64,000 nt of DNA from Thiodiazotropha sp037384425 (lineage in GTDB: Bacteria; Pseudomonadota; Gammaproteobacteria; Chromatiales; Chromatiaceae): contig JARROA010000014.1 in assembly GCA_037384425.1 (NCBI GenBank), positions 1 through 64,000 on the forward strand, given 5' to 3'. The notes under the pieces are model-generated. The model was given only the letters and a program-made list of their open reading frames with translations, ran no database searches and was not told the origin of the DNA. Made by a program: the position numbers and the translations under genes. Shown one piece after another: positions 1 to 8,400 of the stretch (position 1 is its first letter; each line of letters starts with the position of its first letter).

Positions 1-15
1 GCACAAGCCGACACT

Positions 16-40
16 GTAGGGTGCGGCTTGCCGCACCGAA
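16..40. repeat. REP-like palindrome, TGCGGC subfamily
   Basis: The core is an 8-bp inverted repeat, GGTGCGGC with GCCGCACC, around a 2-nt loop. It is flanked by GTAG on one side and GAA on the other. Closely similar copies lie at 2170-2240, 29025-29145 and 55404-55426, always between genes. I infer a REP-type repeat; no transposase gene is visible nearby. Confidence 0.7.
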
Positions 41-142
41 CAACCCCGGTTCACAGTGAACAGACGGCATGGATTCGCATTAGACTGACTCCAATGGCTC
101 CCTTCGGGTTTCAGAGTTACTGGGAAGTCTTACAACACCTTT

Positions 143-204
143 CGGTGGGGCAGGGCCCCACCCTACAAATCATTTCAGGGTGTAGGGTGGGGCCATGCCC
201 CACC
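143..204. repeat. Head-to-head pair of REP-like palindromes, TGGGGC subfamily
   Basis: Two palindromic units (143-166 and 181-204) have cores GGTGGGGC and GCCCCACC and lie in opposite orientation, about 15 bases apart. The pair is like a BIME. It lies just downstream of the minus-strand gene ending at 230, so it could also act as a transcript-end hairpin. Similar pairs are at 46282-46354 and 59258-59319. Confidence 0.7.
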
Positions 205-229
205 ATCAACCCGCATGGGTTATCGCCCA

Positions 230-583
230 TCACGCCCGGTAGAGCGGCGCGTCGTCCTGCAGCCGCAACCAGCCCTTGATGATGCGATAGAGGATCCATA
301 CCGTGTTGGCCGCCAGAATCAGGTAGCCGATGAGAAGAAAATGGCTGATGATCCCGACGAGGCCCCATAACAGGCCATACCAGAAGGTCCGGATCTGCCA
401 GGTGAAATGGGATGCCAGAAAGGTCCCTTCCACATCCGGGCGTTTGACGTAGTTGATGATCAGGGCCACCAAGAAGGTGACGCCGATCAGGAACGAAGCC
501 GCCTGCAGTATGTAGACGAGGGTGGTTATCTGTTTGAGGGATCGGAGCCGGCGATCGCTTGGCGGGGCTTTCAGGGCATTCAT
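230..583 (-). CDS. Small inner-membrane protein, DUF4870-like
   Basis: A predicted membrane protein of about 117 residues. A short charged N-terminus is followed by one long hydrophobic segment (about residues 18-45) and then two more that are nearly continuous (about 63-105). It ends in a short basic and acidic tail. The layout resembles the small DUF4870-type membrane proteins of gammaproteobacteria, which have no established biochemical role. ATG codons at 613 and 601 are alternative starts. I prefer the ATG at 583 because an AAGAGAG sequence precedes it at ribosome-binding distance. The gene stands alone, downstream of the AlkD-like gene on the same strand. No catalytic motif is visible. 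Confidence 0.7.
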   Translation of the reverse strand: MNALKAPPSDRRLRSLKQITTLVYILQAASFLIGVTFLVALIINYVKRPDVEGTFLASHFTWQIRTFWYGLLWGLVGIISHFLLIGYLILAANTVWILYRIIKGWLRLQDDAPLYRA

Positions 584-667
584 CGCACTCTCTTGTTGCA
601 TTCCCAGATCCATTATTCCGTAAAGCGGTTGGTGACGGCATAGGGGGCTGGAAAATGGATGTCTGTT

Positions 668-1372
668 TCAAATCCTCGATTCGAGGTAGCGCTGCCGCTC
701 TTCGGGCGGATATTTTTCGATCGCGTATCGCAGCATGGTGCGGGGCATGTTGCGGTAGTGACGCTTGAGGAAACGGCGTGCCGTCGCCCCGTCGCGATTG
801 CCGATCTCCCGCAGCATCCAGCCGCTCGCCTTGTGGATCAGGTCGTGCTGATCGTCGATCACGCGTTGACATAGCTTCAGGGTGTCCGTGAAGTCGTTGC
901 GACGAATGAAATGGAAACAGGCCATGATGGCTATGCGCCGCTCCCAGAGCGAATCCGAGCCGACCAGACGCGACAGTACCGAGTGTGAGCGGTTCTGCAG
1001 GTAGGCGCCTACGATCTTGGGTGCCGAGCTGTCCACCAGATCCCAGCTGTTGATGTATCGGGTGTGGTCGAGGTAGTGGCGATAGATGGCCTCTCGGGTA
1101 GGCTCGTCACCCCTTTCGAACTGCTGCACCAGGTGCAACAGCGCGAACAGCCGCACCTCATGCAGGGGGGAACGCAGCAGTTTCAGGACCTCCGTCAGCG
1201 CGACATCGGGATACTGCTTGACCGTCTCCCGCAGCTGGGGCACGCGGATACCGAGAAACCGATCCCCCTCGCCGTATTCTCCGGCACCGGTTTTGAAGAA
1301 GCGTTGCGAATGGGCGGCGATCTCGGGATCGCCCATGGCGCGTAGTCGTGAGACCAGTTCGGATGCCTTCAT
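668..1372 (-). CDS. DNA alkylation repair protein (AlkD-like HEAT-repeat glycosylase)
   Basis: A 234-residue all-helical protein of the AlkC/AlkD superfamily, which excises positively charged N3- and N7-alkylated purines. It starts MKASELVSRLRAMGDPE and carries the family features FFKTGAGEYGEGDRFLGIRV near the N-terminus and SWDLVDSSAPKIVG near the middle. RRIAIMACFHFI and DLIHKASGWMLREIG, typical of the HEAT repeats lining the DNA groove, follow. The open frame extends 64 codons further upstream, but that part lacks family similarity and runs towards the divergent Nudix gene. I therefore take the ATG at 1372. Length agrees with the family (about 220-240 residues). The exact lesion range cannot be read from sequence. 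Confidence 0.88.
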   Translation of the reverse strand: MKASELVSRLRAMGDPEIAAHSQRFFKTGAGEYGEGDRFLGIRVPQLRETVKQYPDVALTEVLKLLRSPLHEVRLFALLHLVQQFERGDEPTREAIYRHYLDHTRYINSWDLVDSSAPKIVGAYLQNRSHSVLSRLVGSDSLWERRIAIMACFHFIRRNDFTDTLKLCQRVIDDQHDLIHKASGWMLREIGNRDGATARRFLKRHYRNMPRTMLRYAIEKYPPEERQRYLESRI

Positions 1373-1483
1373 GTGTCTCTCAGCGTGGGATGGAGATGCC
1401 GTATCCCCAGTCTTGGCGGACTGCGTCGAACGGGATTTCGCTCTATCATGGTTGGGGTTTGTTGAATCATACAGAAGCGTCGC

Positions 1484-2095
1484 ATGAAATATCGATACCA
1501 AATCCTCGACTCGGAAAACGTCTACCGCGGTTTTCTCAAACTCAACCGCTATCGGCTGCAGCACGAACTCTACCTGGGTGGTGAGAGCGAATCCCTGATT
1601 CGTGAACGTCTAGAAGGATTGAGGGCAGCCTCGGTACTGCTCTACGATCCCCGACTCGATCAGGTGGTGCTGGTCGAGCAGTTCCGCATCGGCGCGGTCG
1701 GCATGGAGCCTTTGCCCTGGGTGTTGGAGACGGTGGGTGGCTTTGTGCCGGATCACGAATCGGACGAGGCCGTGGCACGGCGCGAGGCGGTGGAAGAGGC
1801 CAATTGCGAGATCGGGCGCATCGAACGCATCTGCGAGTTCATGGTCAGCCCCGGCATCTCGGTGGACCGCATCGTGCTCTTCTGTGGCGAGGTCGACAGT
1901 TCAAAGGCCGCCGGCGTGCACGGCCTGGATCACGAGGGGGAGGACATCCGGGTGGTGGTGATGACGGCGGAGCAGGCCATCGGAGAACTCTATAGCGGTC
2001 GCGCCAACTCCACCAGCATCCTGATCGCTCTGCAGTGGCTGGCGATGAATCGTGCGGCGCTGCGGGAACGTTGGGTGAATGGGTCCGTGAAATAA
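1484..2095 (+). CDS. nudF: ADP-ribose pyrophosphatase (Nudix hydrolase)
   Basis: A 203-residue Nudix protein of the ADP-ribose pyrophosphatase type, which cleaves ADP-ribose to AMP and ribose 5-phosphate. The Nudix box runs from about residue 86, with GFVPDHE, then RREAVEEA. The catalytic REXXEE glutamates are intact. The normally conserved glycine near the end of the box is Asn here (EEANCEIG). Upstream, a beta-strand region with DQVVLVEQFRIGA is typical of NudF. The gene is divergent from the AlkD-like gene, about 110 bases away. E. coli NudF is 209 residues, so the length fits. Substrate assignment rests on family resemblance only. Confidence 0.88.
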   Translation: MKYRYQILDSENVYRGFLKLNRYRLQHELYLGGESESLIRERLEGLRAASVLLYDPRLDQVVLVEQFRIGAVGMEPLPWVLETVGGFVPDHESDEAVARREAVEEANCEIGRIERICEFMVSPGISVDRIVLFCGEVDSSKAAGVHGLDHEGEDIRVVVMTAEQAIGELYSGRANSTSILIALQWLAMNRAALRERWVNGSVK

Positions 2096-2169
2096 CGCGT
2101 ATGAATGCAAATAGGCTGTTCGTGACGTCTTCCTCGTAAACAGGCCAAGAGCATATTGTTGAACGCTCT

Positions 2170-2240
2170 CGGTGCGGCAAGCCGCACCCTACAGGGTCGA
2201 CGGGGCCGGTTTATGGGTAGGGTGCGGCTTGCTGCACCGA
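2170..2240. repeat. Head-to-head pair of REP-like palindromes, TGCGGC subfamily
   Basis: The units at 2170-2192 and 2217-2240 are mirror images with cores GGTGCGGC and GCCGCACC; the second has one mismatch (GCTGCACC). The pair fills the gap between the converging nudF and GNAT genes, where it could fold as a bidirectional terminator-like structure. Confidence 0.7.
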
Positions 2241-2277
2241 GAAGGACGCAAGCGAATCCTTCACGATATTGACGGAT

Positions 2278-3249
2278 TCACAAATGCAGCCGCGCCAGGT
2301 CCCGGTCGGGGCTGCCGTGCTCCCAGGCGTCGTCGAACAGAGCCAGCAGCCGGTTGACCCGATGGCGGTTGTGGTAGCAGGCGATGCCGATATAGCTCTC
2401 CGGGGTCTTGCGATGAAGATAACCGCAATCGTCGATCAGCAGGAAGTTCTCCGGATGGTCGATGAAGTCGTCGGAGGGTTTCCGGATCTCGATCACCGAC
2501 GGCAGCCGCTGGGCCAGCTCCACCAGGCGGTGCCCCCTTTGCAGCACCAGGGTGTTGTCCTGAAGCAGCACGCGGATGCGACTGAAGCGGGAGCGTAGGG
2601 CGAGGGCCTTGAACGCTTCCACGAACGGGATCTGGTCGAACACCGCAGGATCCAGGTCATAGCTGAAGATGGCCAGATCGCGCTTGGCCTGGCGCAACAT
2701 ACCGGCGGCGTGGATCAGGTGGTCGCCCTCGTTGTGCAGATGAAACAGGTCATTGCTCTCTCCCAATAGCGGCAGATCGAGATCGATATCAGGCTCCTCC
2801 TCCTCGTCAATTTCACCTTCGCGCAACAGCACCATTTTGCGATGGGGGATGTCGGCCTCGAGGAAGACCTTGCCCACCGGTGTGAATCCGGCCTTGGCAT
2901 AGAACCCTTCGGCCTCGGTCTGCGCGTGCAGAAAGAGTTTGTTCTGAGCCGTCGTTTCGGCCCGTATCATCAGACGCTCAAGCAGCGCGGTGCCGACCCC
3001 ATGCCCCCGCCATTGGGAGAGTACGGCCATGCGGCCGATCTGACCCGTACCGAGCAGGCGGGCGGTGCCGATGGGCTGCTGCTGCCGATCCAGGGCGATG
3101 AGGTGGTAGGCCATGATGTCGTCATCGTCCCACTCCATCTCCAGCGGCACCCCCTGTTCCTCCACGAAGACCGCTTCGCGCACCAGACGCAGCAGTGGCC
3201 GATCCTCGGGCCAGCGCGCTTCACGGATGCTGAAGTCGGTCTCACTCAT
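2278..3249 (-). CDS. GNAT acetyltransferase with C-terminal PLD-like domain
   Basis: A 323-residue two-domain protein. Residues about 5-145 form a GNAT N-acetyltransferase domain, with the acetyl-CoA binding region around IGRMAVLSQWRGHGVGTAL (an RXXGXG/A loop) and a late FYAKAGFTPVG motif. After an acidic linker (EIDEEEEPDIDLD), residues about 165-323 resemble the phospholipase-D-like C-terminal domain (DUF7931) often fused to this GNAT type, without an obvious HKD motif. The ATG at 3249 overlaps the stop of roxA (ATGAGTGA), so the two are probably translationally coupled. A TTG at 3255 is a weaker alternative. The acceptor substrate is unknown. Confidence 0.8.
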   Translation of the reverse strand: MSETDFSIREARWPEDRPLLRLVREAVFVEEQGVPLEMEWDDDDIMAYHLIALDRQQQPIGTARLLGTGQIGRMAVLSQWRGHGVGTALLERLMIRAETTAQNKLFLHAQTEAEGFYAKAGFTPVGKVFLEADIPHRKMVLLREGEIDEEEEPDIDLDLPLLGESNDLFHLHNEGDHLIHAAGMLRQAKRDLAIFSYDLDPAVFDQIPFVEAFKALALRSRFSRIRVLLQDNTLVLQRGHRLVELAQRLPSVIEIRKPSDDFIDHPENFLLIDDCGYLHRKTPESYIGIACYHNRHRVNRLLALFDDAWEHGSPDRDLARLHL

Positions 3250-4414
3250 CGGCAAACTCGAGATGGCCGTCGTTGTAGAGCCGGCAGAGCAGGCTCAGAT
3301 AGACCGGCTGGGTCAACCACTCCTGCAGATAGCCGAAGTGGAGATCGCGCTGGCGTGTCACCACCGGCAGGAAATCCCCCGATTCGCTGGTCAGGGTGTA
3401 GGCCTGGCCGTTGGCATAGAGGGTGTCGTTGCCGTCGCCATCGTTGCGGCTGAAGGCGAGGCGGGTGAAACCGTGACGATGGATCACTGCCGCCTGGCGG
3501 AAATGGTTGAGGAAGTCCTCCTCGGAAACGGCTTTCTCGCGGGGCTCCACCTGCAGATGCTCCTTCGGCTCGGTGATGAAACGGCCGAACCAGCGGTTGT
3601 CCCGCTGCAGGTTTTGCAGGCACGACTCCAACAGGTCTTTGAACTCGGCCAGGGCCTCATCGCGGATCTCGCCGGGTGCCGCTTGGGGTTTCAGGGCAGG
3701 GTCGCGGTAGCGGGTGGTCGGCAGGCGCTGTTCGATACTCTGTTCGAACCAGGCGGCGGCCATCTCGCGCAGGGTGGGGGCGCGAAAGCCGACCGAGCAG
3801 GTCATGCATTCGCCTTCGGCAATGCCCCAGTGTGCCACGTTGGGGGGTAGGTAGAGCATATCGCCGGGCTCCAGCAGCCACTCCTCCTCGGCCTCGAACT
3901 CGGGCAGGATGCGCAGGTCGAGATCGGGGATGAAATCGGACTCGGAGACCGTCTGGTAGTGGATTTTCCAGCGGCGACGACCCCTGGCCTGATAGAGAAA
4001 GACGTCGTAGTCGTCGATGTGGGGCCCCACCGAGCCCTGGTCGACGGCATAGCTGACCATGACGTCGTCAAGGCGCCAGTCGGGGACGAAGCGGAAGTGA
4101 TCCAGCAGACGGGCCGCTTCCGGCAGGTGTTTGTCCACATCCTGCACCAGTAGGGTCCAGTGGCTCTCCGGCAGTTGGGCGAAATCGTCCTCCTCGAAGG
4201 GTCCGTAGCGTGCCTCCCAGGGGGTGGCGCCGTGTTTCTCCAACACCAGCCGCGACTCCACACTGGACTCGCAGGCCATGCCGGCCAGATCCTCCGGCGC
4301 CAAGTCACACTGGAAACCGGGCAGGGCCTGCCTGAACAGCAGCGGCTTCTTCTGCCAGTGGCGGGCGAGGAACTTCTCCGCCGTCAGTCCCTTGGGGAAG
4401 TGGAGTTCTTGCAT
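3242..4414 (-). CDS. roxA: Ribosomal protein uL16 arginine 3-hydroxylase (JmjC/cupin)
   Basis: A 390-residue JmjC/cupin Fe(II)- and 2-oxoglutarate-dependent oxygenase of the YcfD/RoxA type, which hydroxylates an arginine of ribosomal protein L16. The N-terminus (FLARHWQKKPLLFRQALPGF) is diagnostic. The metal-binding HXD lies in SVGPHIDDYDVFLYQ at about residues 130-145, with the distal histidine in MLYLPPNVAHWG. The C-terminal winged-helix dimerisation region follows. It is the upstream partner of the overlapping GNAT gene. E. coli YcfD is 373 residues, so the length is normal. Confidence 0.92.
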   Translation of the reverse strand: MQELHFPKGLTAEKFLARHWQKKPLLFRQALPGFQCDLAPEDLAGMACESSVESRLVLEKHGATPWEARYGPFEEDDFAQLPESHWTLLVQDVDKHLPEAARLLDHFRFVPDWRLDDVMVSYAVDQGSVGPHIDDYDVFLYQARGRRRWKIHYQTVSESDFIPDLDLRILPEFEAEEEWLLEPGDMLYLPPNVAHWGIAEGECMTCSVGFRAPTLREMAAAWFEQSIEQRLPTTRYRDPALKPQAAPGEIRDEALAEFKDLLESCLQNLQRDNRWFGRFITEPKEHLQVEPREKAVSEEDFLNHFRQAAVIHRHGFTRLAFSRNDGDGNDTLYANGQAYTLTSESGDFLPVVTRQRDLHFGYLQEWLTQPVYLSLLCRLYNDGHLEFADE

Positions 4415-4482
4415 GGGGTGATTGTAGGGAAGGCTAAAGGTTTACGCTAATTTGCAATACTACTGTGAAGCTTAGTGCTATT

Positions 4483-4501
4483 GGCGGGGCGGCGCCCCAC
4501 C
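4483..4501. repeat. Degenerate REP-like palindrome
   Basis: GGCGGGGC and GCCCCACC arms around GGC, between the roxA start and the purB stop. It is similar to the TGGGGC subfamily but with one changed base. It may serve as a hairpin at the end of the purB transcript. Confidence 0.4.
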
Positions 4502-4525
4502 GGTTTTCAGCGAAAGCGTAGCGGA

Positions 4526-5893
4526 TCAGATCTGCTCCGCCTGCTCCATGGCGTTGCCGATGTAGGTCATGGGGGTGAGGCGCTTGAGGGCCTCTTTGGC
4601 GTTCTCGGGGATGTCGAGTTGGTCGACGAAGGTCTGCAGCTGTTCGGGGGTGATGCGCTGGCCTCGGGTCAGCTCCTTGAGCTTCTCGTAGGGCTTCTCG
4701 ATACCGTAGCGGCGCATCACGGTCTGGATCGGTTCCGCCAGCACCTCCCAGTTGGCGTTCAGGTCGGCCTCCATCGCCTCGCTGTTGGCCTCCAGCTTGC
4801 TCAGGCCGCGCAGGATCGACTGCAGGGCGATGCTGGTGTGGGCGAAGCCGACGCCCAGGTTGCGCAGCACGGTGGAGTCGGTGAGATCGCGTTGCCAGCG
4901 GGAGATCGGCAGCTTGGCTGCGAGGTGGGCGAACAGGGCGTTGGCGATGCCCAGGTTGCCCTCGCCGTTCTCGAAGTCGATGGGGTTGACCTTGTGCGGC
5001 ATGGTGGAGGAGCCCACCTCGCCGGCGACGGTCTTCTGCTTGAAGTAGCCGAGGGAGATATAGCTCCAGACGTCGCGACAGAAGTCGATGAGGATGGTGT
5101 TGAGGCGGGCCACCGCATCGAACAGTTCGGCGATGTAGTCGTGAGGCTCGATCTGGATGGTGTAGGGGTTCCAGGCGATGCCGAGGCTCTCCACGAACTG
5201 TCTGGCGAATGCGGGCCAGTCGATCTCCGGGTAGGCCGAGAGGTGGGCATTGTAGTTACCCACCGCACCGTTGATCTTGCCCAGCAGCTCGCAGTTGGCG
5301 ATCTGCTCGCGCTGGCGATGCAGACGGTAGACCACGTTGGCCATCTCCTTGCCCAAGGTGGTGGGGGAGGCGGGCTGGCCATGGGTGCGGCTCAGCATCG
5401 GCTGGTCGGACAGGGTCAGGGCCAGCTGGCGGATGCCGTCGATCACCTCGTCGATCTGTGGCAGCAGCACCTGGCCGCGACCCTCGCGCAGCATCAGGGC
5501 GTGAGAGAGGTTATTGATGTCCTCGGAGGTACAGGCGAAGTGGATGAACTCGCTGATCGCCTCCAACTCCTGGTTGCCGGCGATCTTTTCCTTGAGGAAA
5601 TACTCCACCGCCTTGACGTCGTGGTTGGTGGTGCGCTCGATGTTCTTGACCCGCTGGGCGTCCTCCTCGCTGAAGTTGTCGACGACAGCGTTGAGAATGT
5701 TGTCGGCATGCTCGCTGAGGGTGGGGACCTCCAGGATATCGTGGTGCGCGGCCAGCGCCTGCAGCCAGCGGATCTCCACCAACACACGGTGACGGATGAG
5801 ACCGAATTCACTGAAAATCGGCCGCAGATCGGCGCTCTTGCTGCCGTATCGGCCGTCAATGGGGGAAACCGCAGTGAGGGTGGAGAGTTCCAT
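4526..5893 (-). CDS. purB: Adenylosuccinate lyase
   Basis: A 455-residue enzyme of the fumarase/aspartase superfamily that cleaves SAICAR to AICAR in purine synthesis and adenylosuccinate to AMP. The N-terminus ELSTLTAVSPIDGRYG matches E. coli PurB (456 residues). The superfamily signature is GSSTMPHKVNPIDFENGEGN at about residue 290, holding the mobile catalytic-serine loop, and a second catalytic region is SRTHGQPASPTTLGKE. The ATG at 5893 is chosen over an upstream in-frame codon at 5908 because the protein begins exactly where the family does. Downstream of hflD-mnmA, as in Pseudomonas. Confidence 0.97.
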   Translation of the reverse strand: MELSTLTAVSPIDGRYGSKSADLRPIFSEFGLIRHRVLVEIRWLQALAAHHDILEVPTLSEHADNILNAVVDNFSEEDAQRVKNIERTTNHDVKAVEYFLKEKIAGNQELEAISEFIHFACTSEDINNLSHALMLREGRGQVLLPQIDEVIDGIRQLALTLSDQPMLSRTHGQPASPTTLGKEMANVVYRLHRQREQIANCELLGKINGAVGNYNAHLSAYPEIDWPAFARQFVESLGIAWNPYTIQIEPHDYIAELFDAVARLNTILIDFCRDVWSYISLGYFKQKTVAGEVGSSTMPHKVNPIDFENGEGNLGIANALFAHLAAKLPISRWQRDLTDSTVLRNLGVGFAHTSIALQSILRGLSKLEANSEAMEADLNANWEVLAEPIQTVMRRYGIEKPYEKLKELTRGQRITPEQLQTFVDQLDIPENAKEALKRLTPMTYIGNAMEQAEQI

Positions 5894-5973
5894 GATGTCT
5901 ATCCGCAAGTTGGCTGAAAAGGGCGGGATTATACCCGCTATCGAGGCTACGGGCGAAACCCGGTTGGACAGAG

Positions 5974-6085
5974 TTGGGTGTGGCGCGCCACACCGTTGGC
6001 AGCCGGAACAAGGTGCTGGTGAGTTGAAGTGTGATCAGATTCAGGTGTGCGATGAAGGTTGATGGTGGGGCAGGGCCCCACCCTA
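5974..6085. repeat. Two REP-like palindromes upstream of purB
   Basis: A perfect 18-bp palindrome (GGTGTGGCGCGCCACACC, 5977-5994) and a TGGGGC-type unit at 6064-6085 flank the gap between purB and the lipoprotein gene. The first has diverged from both main subfamilies but kept its symmetry, which suggests compensating changes. Confidence 0.6.
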
Positions 6086-6100
6086 GCATGTTGCCGAGGA

Positions 6101-6508
6101 TCACTCCTTGTTCATGCTGTCCAGCATCTCGGCGCCCTTTTCCTTGGTGGCATCGATCACTTCGCCGGTCTTCTCTTTAGCCGCGTCGTACATCTCGCTG
6201 CTCTTTTCACTGACCGCCTGGCCGGCTTCGCTGGCCGTTTCCTTGCCGCCCTCATAGATCTCCTGGCTCTTGCTGACGACCGCATCCGCCGCGTCGCTGG
6301 TGACCTCCTTGGTCTGCTCCCAGGTCTGCTTGCCGGCCTCCACGGCCTGGTCTGTCAGGTTGGAACTCTCTGCGGAAGCCGGGGCGCTCTGCTCGGCGAC
6401 CGGGGCCGGGGCGGTGGCCGATGCGGCTTTCTCGGCGTCCTTCGATTTTCCACAGGCCGCCAGGGCCAGACTGGCGCAAATGGCAGCCGCAATGATTTTT
6501 CTGTTCAT
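6101..6508 (-). CDS. Small lipoprotein with LEA-like helical repeats
   Basis: A 135-residue predicted lipoprotein. The signal peptide ends in the lipobox LAAC at about residues 16-19. The mature part is rich in Ala, Glu, Lys and Ser. It consists of repeated 11-residue-like segments such as AVEAGKQTWEQTKEVTSDAA and EIYEGGKETASEAGQAVSEK. This resembles late-embryogenesis-abundant or apolipoprotein-type amphipathic helices. No enzymatic motif is seen. Proteins like this are often linked to stress or envelope stabilisation, but nothing here proves it. It is a single gene on the minus strand between hflD and purB, about 180 bases from hflD. Confidence 0.75.
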   Translation of the reverse strand: MNRKIIAAAICASLALAACGKSKDAEKAASATAPAPVAEQSAPASAESSNLTDQAVEAGKQTWEQTKEVTSDAADAVVSKSQEIYEGGKETASEAGQAVSEKSSEMYDAAKEKTGEVIDATKEKGAEMLDSMNKE

Positions 6509-6688
6509 GGTTTCAATCCTCGTTATATGTGCTTCGCTATGCTTGACCGGCGATTCGCCGGCGAGCGTTCCTATATATAACGTCTGCGGAGGCGGGGGAT
6601 GTGACTTGGTCAGCGTTGTTGACCAATGTTCACAAAACGAGACCGGAAGCTGTCGCGCAACCTCGCATGGGAGAATTTGCGATGGATC

Positions 6689-7309
6689 TTAAAGCCTGGC
6701 CAGGAGGTGCTCCAGGGCGGCAATGACGCGATTGCGGGAAAACAGCAGTTGTCGCCGCCGGCCGCCGATCTGACGCCAGAGCATGGCCGCGCGGATACCG
6801 CACAGCAGCAGGGCGCGTACACGGTTGACGTTCTCCGGGTTCTGCAGATAGACGGGTTCGCCGCTGACCATTATGCGGGGCTGCAGGGTGCTGAGGTTCT
6901 CGGCATAGATATCGGCCAGCGCGGCGAGGATGTTGCCGTGAGTCTGGGGGAAGTGAACGAGTCGCTCGGCGGTGGTCTGGATGCCCTGACTGATGTTTTG
7001 CAGACGTTGCGGATGACTGCTGAGCTTGCGCTCGAGCTGGATCAGGCTGAGCAAATAGCGGGTAAGTTCGTTGTCGCGCGGCTCGCTACCGTTGAGCTGG
7101 CGATAGGCCAGCCGCAGTCCGGGAGCGATCTGGGGCAAGCCGCCGAAGACGTCGATTACCCGTTCGGTATCGATCTGAAAAAGGCTGTGGAGGCTAGCGT
7201 CCATGGCGTCGGCATCAGCCAGGCCTCTGCGCGCCACCTGCTGTACCAGATGGCAGGCCTGGAAAAGGCCCGCCAAGGCGATGGCCCGGTCTTCGTCACT
7301 GTACTTCAT
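6689..7309 (-). CDS. hflD: HflD-family protein (lysogenisation regulator homologue)
   Basis: A 206-residue helical protein of the HflD family, peripherally associated with the inner membrane. E. coli HflD (213 residues) binds the lambda CII protein; its general function is unclear. The beginning, KYSDEDRAIALAGLFQACHLV, and the segment LSLIQLERKLSSHPQRL are characteristic. The ATG at 7309 overlaps the mnmA stop by four bases (ATGA), as in many gammaproteobacteria, so I reject the longer frame starting at 7348. The mnmA-hflD-purB order is conserved, with the lipoprotein gene inserted before purB. Confidence 0.92.
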   Translation of the reverse strand: MKYSDEDRAIALAGLFQACHLVQQVARRGLADADAMDASLHSLFQIDTERVIDVFGGLPQIAPGLRLAYRQLNGSEPRDNELTRYLLSLIQLERKLSSHPQRLQNISQGIQTTAERLVHFPQTHGNILAALADIYAENLSTLQPRIMVSGEPVYLQNPENVNRVRALLLCGIRAAMLWRQIGGRRRQLLFSRNRVIAALEHLLARL

Positions 7310-8400
7310 GCTTTGACTGCTTGTTCGATGGTGGCGCCGCCGAGACACTCCCGGTCCAGATAGAATACGATCGCCTGTCCGGGAGTGACCGCACGCTGAG
7401 GCTGGTCGAACGCCACTTGGCAGCGGGCAGGGCCAAAGGCCCGGATCTCACAGGTCTGCAACGGCTGACGGTGACGTATGCGGGCCTGGCAAGTCAACGG
7501 CAGCGGCGGTGGGCTGCCGATGATCCAATGGACCTGGCCGGCCTCGAGAGCGGTGCATAACAGCAGGGGGTGGTCGTGTCCCTGGGCGGCGATCAGGCGG
7601 TTGTGCTCCAGATCCTTGTCCACCACGTACCAGGGAATCTCGGCGGCATTCTGACGGCCGCCGATACCCAGGCCCTGGCGTTGTCCCAGAGTGTAGTACA
7701 TCAGTCCCTGATGGCGGCCGATGACCTCGCCCTCGGGGCTCACGATGTCGCCGGGTTGCGCGGGCAGGAAGCGCTGCAGGAAATCACTGAACTTGCGCTC
7801 GCCGATGAAGCAAATGCCGGTGCTGTCCTTCTTTTTGTGGTTGGGAAATCCCGCGCGCTGAGCCATTTCGCGAACCTGTTGCTTCTTGAGTCGGCCCAGG
7901 GGGAAGAGTGCATGCCGCAGTTGGGATTGATCCAGCAGGTAGAGAAAATAGGTCTGGTCCTTGTCCTCATCCGCGGCTCTGAGCAGGTGGCTTTGGTGAT
8001 TTTGTTCGAGGGCGGCGTAGTGACCGGTGGCGATCTGATCGGCCGACAGGTTTTCGCGGGCGTAATCGAGGAAGGCGCGGAATTTGATTTCCCGGTTGCA
8101 GAGTACGTCCGGATTGGGTGTGCGACCCGCCCGGTATTCATCCAGGAAATAGGTGAAGACCCGGTCCCAGTATTCGCCGGAGAAGTTCACGGTGTGCAGC
8201 GGGATGTCGAGGCGATCGGCCACCGCCTGGGCATCCTTCAGATCCTCGGTCGCGGAGCAGTAGTCGGCGCTGTCATCCTCCTCCCAATTCTTCATGAACA
8301 GGCCTTCCACCCGATAGCCCTGCTGTTGCAGCAGCAGGGCGGCAACGGAGGAGTCGACGCCGCCGGAGAGACCGACTACCACACGTCTATTTTCGGGCAT
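7306..8400 (-). CDS. mnmA: tRNA-specific 2-thiouridylase MnmA
   Basis: A 364-residue enzyme that activates U34 of tRNA-Lys, -Glu and -Gln with ATP and inserts sulfur from the IscS/Tus relay. The PP-loop SGGVDSS is at about residues 12-18. The two catalytic cysteines are in NPDVLCNREIKF (about residue 100) and STGICFIGER (about residue 198). E. coli MnmA is 368 residues. The first codons overlap the 3' end of the rluE-like gene (8387-8400), and the stop overlaps hflD, so the three genes form an operon. Confidence 0.97.
   Translation of the reverse strand: MPENRRVVVGLSGGVDSSVAALLLQQQGYRVEGLFMKNWEEDDSADYCSATEDLKDAQAVADRLDIPLHTVNFSGEYWDRVFTYFLDEYRAGRTPNPDVLCNREIKFRAFLDYARENLSADQIATGHYAALEQNHQSHLLRAADEDKDQTYFLYLLDQSQLRHALFPLGRLKKQQVREMAQRAGFPNHKKKDSTGICFIGERKFSDFLQRFLPAQPGDIVSPEGEVIGRHQGLMYYTLGQRQGLGIGGRQNAAEIPWYVVDKDLEHNRLIAAQGHDHPLLLCTALEAGQVHWIIGSPPPLPLTCQARIRHRQPLQTCEIRAFGPARCQVAFDQPQRAVTPGQAIVFYLDRECLGGATIEQAVKA

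Noticed and set aside
4475..5917. 480-codon open frame antisense to purB
   Set aside because: Shadow frame; no domain, and purB covers the same bases in full.
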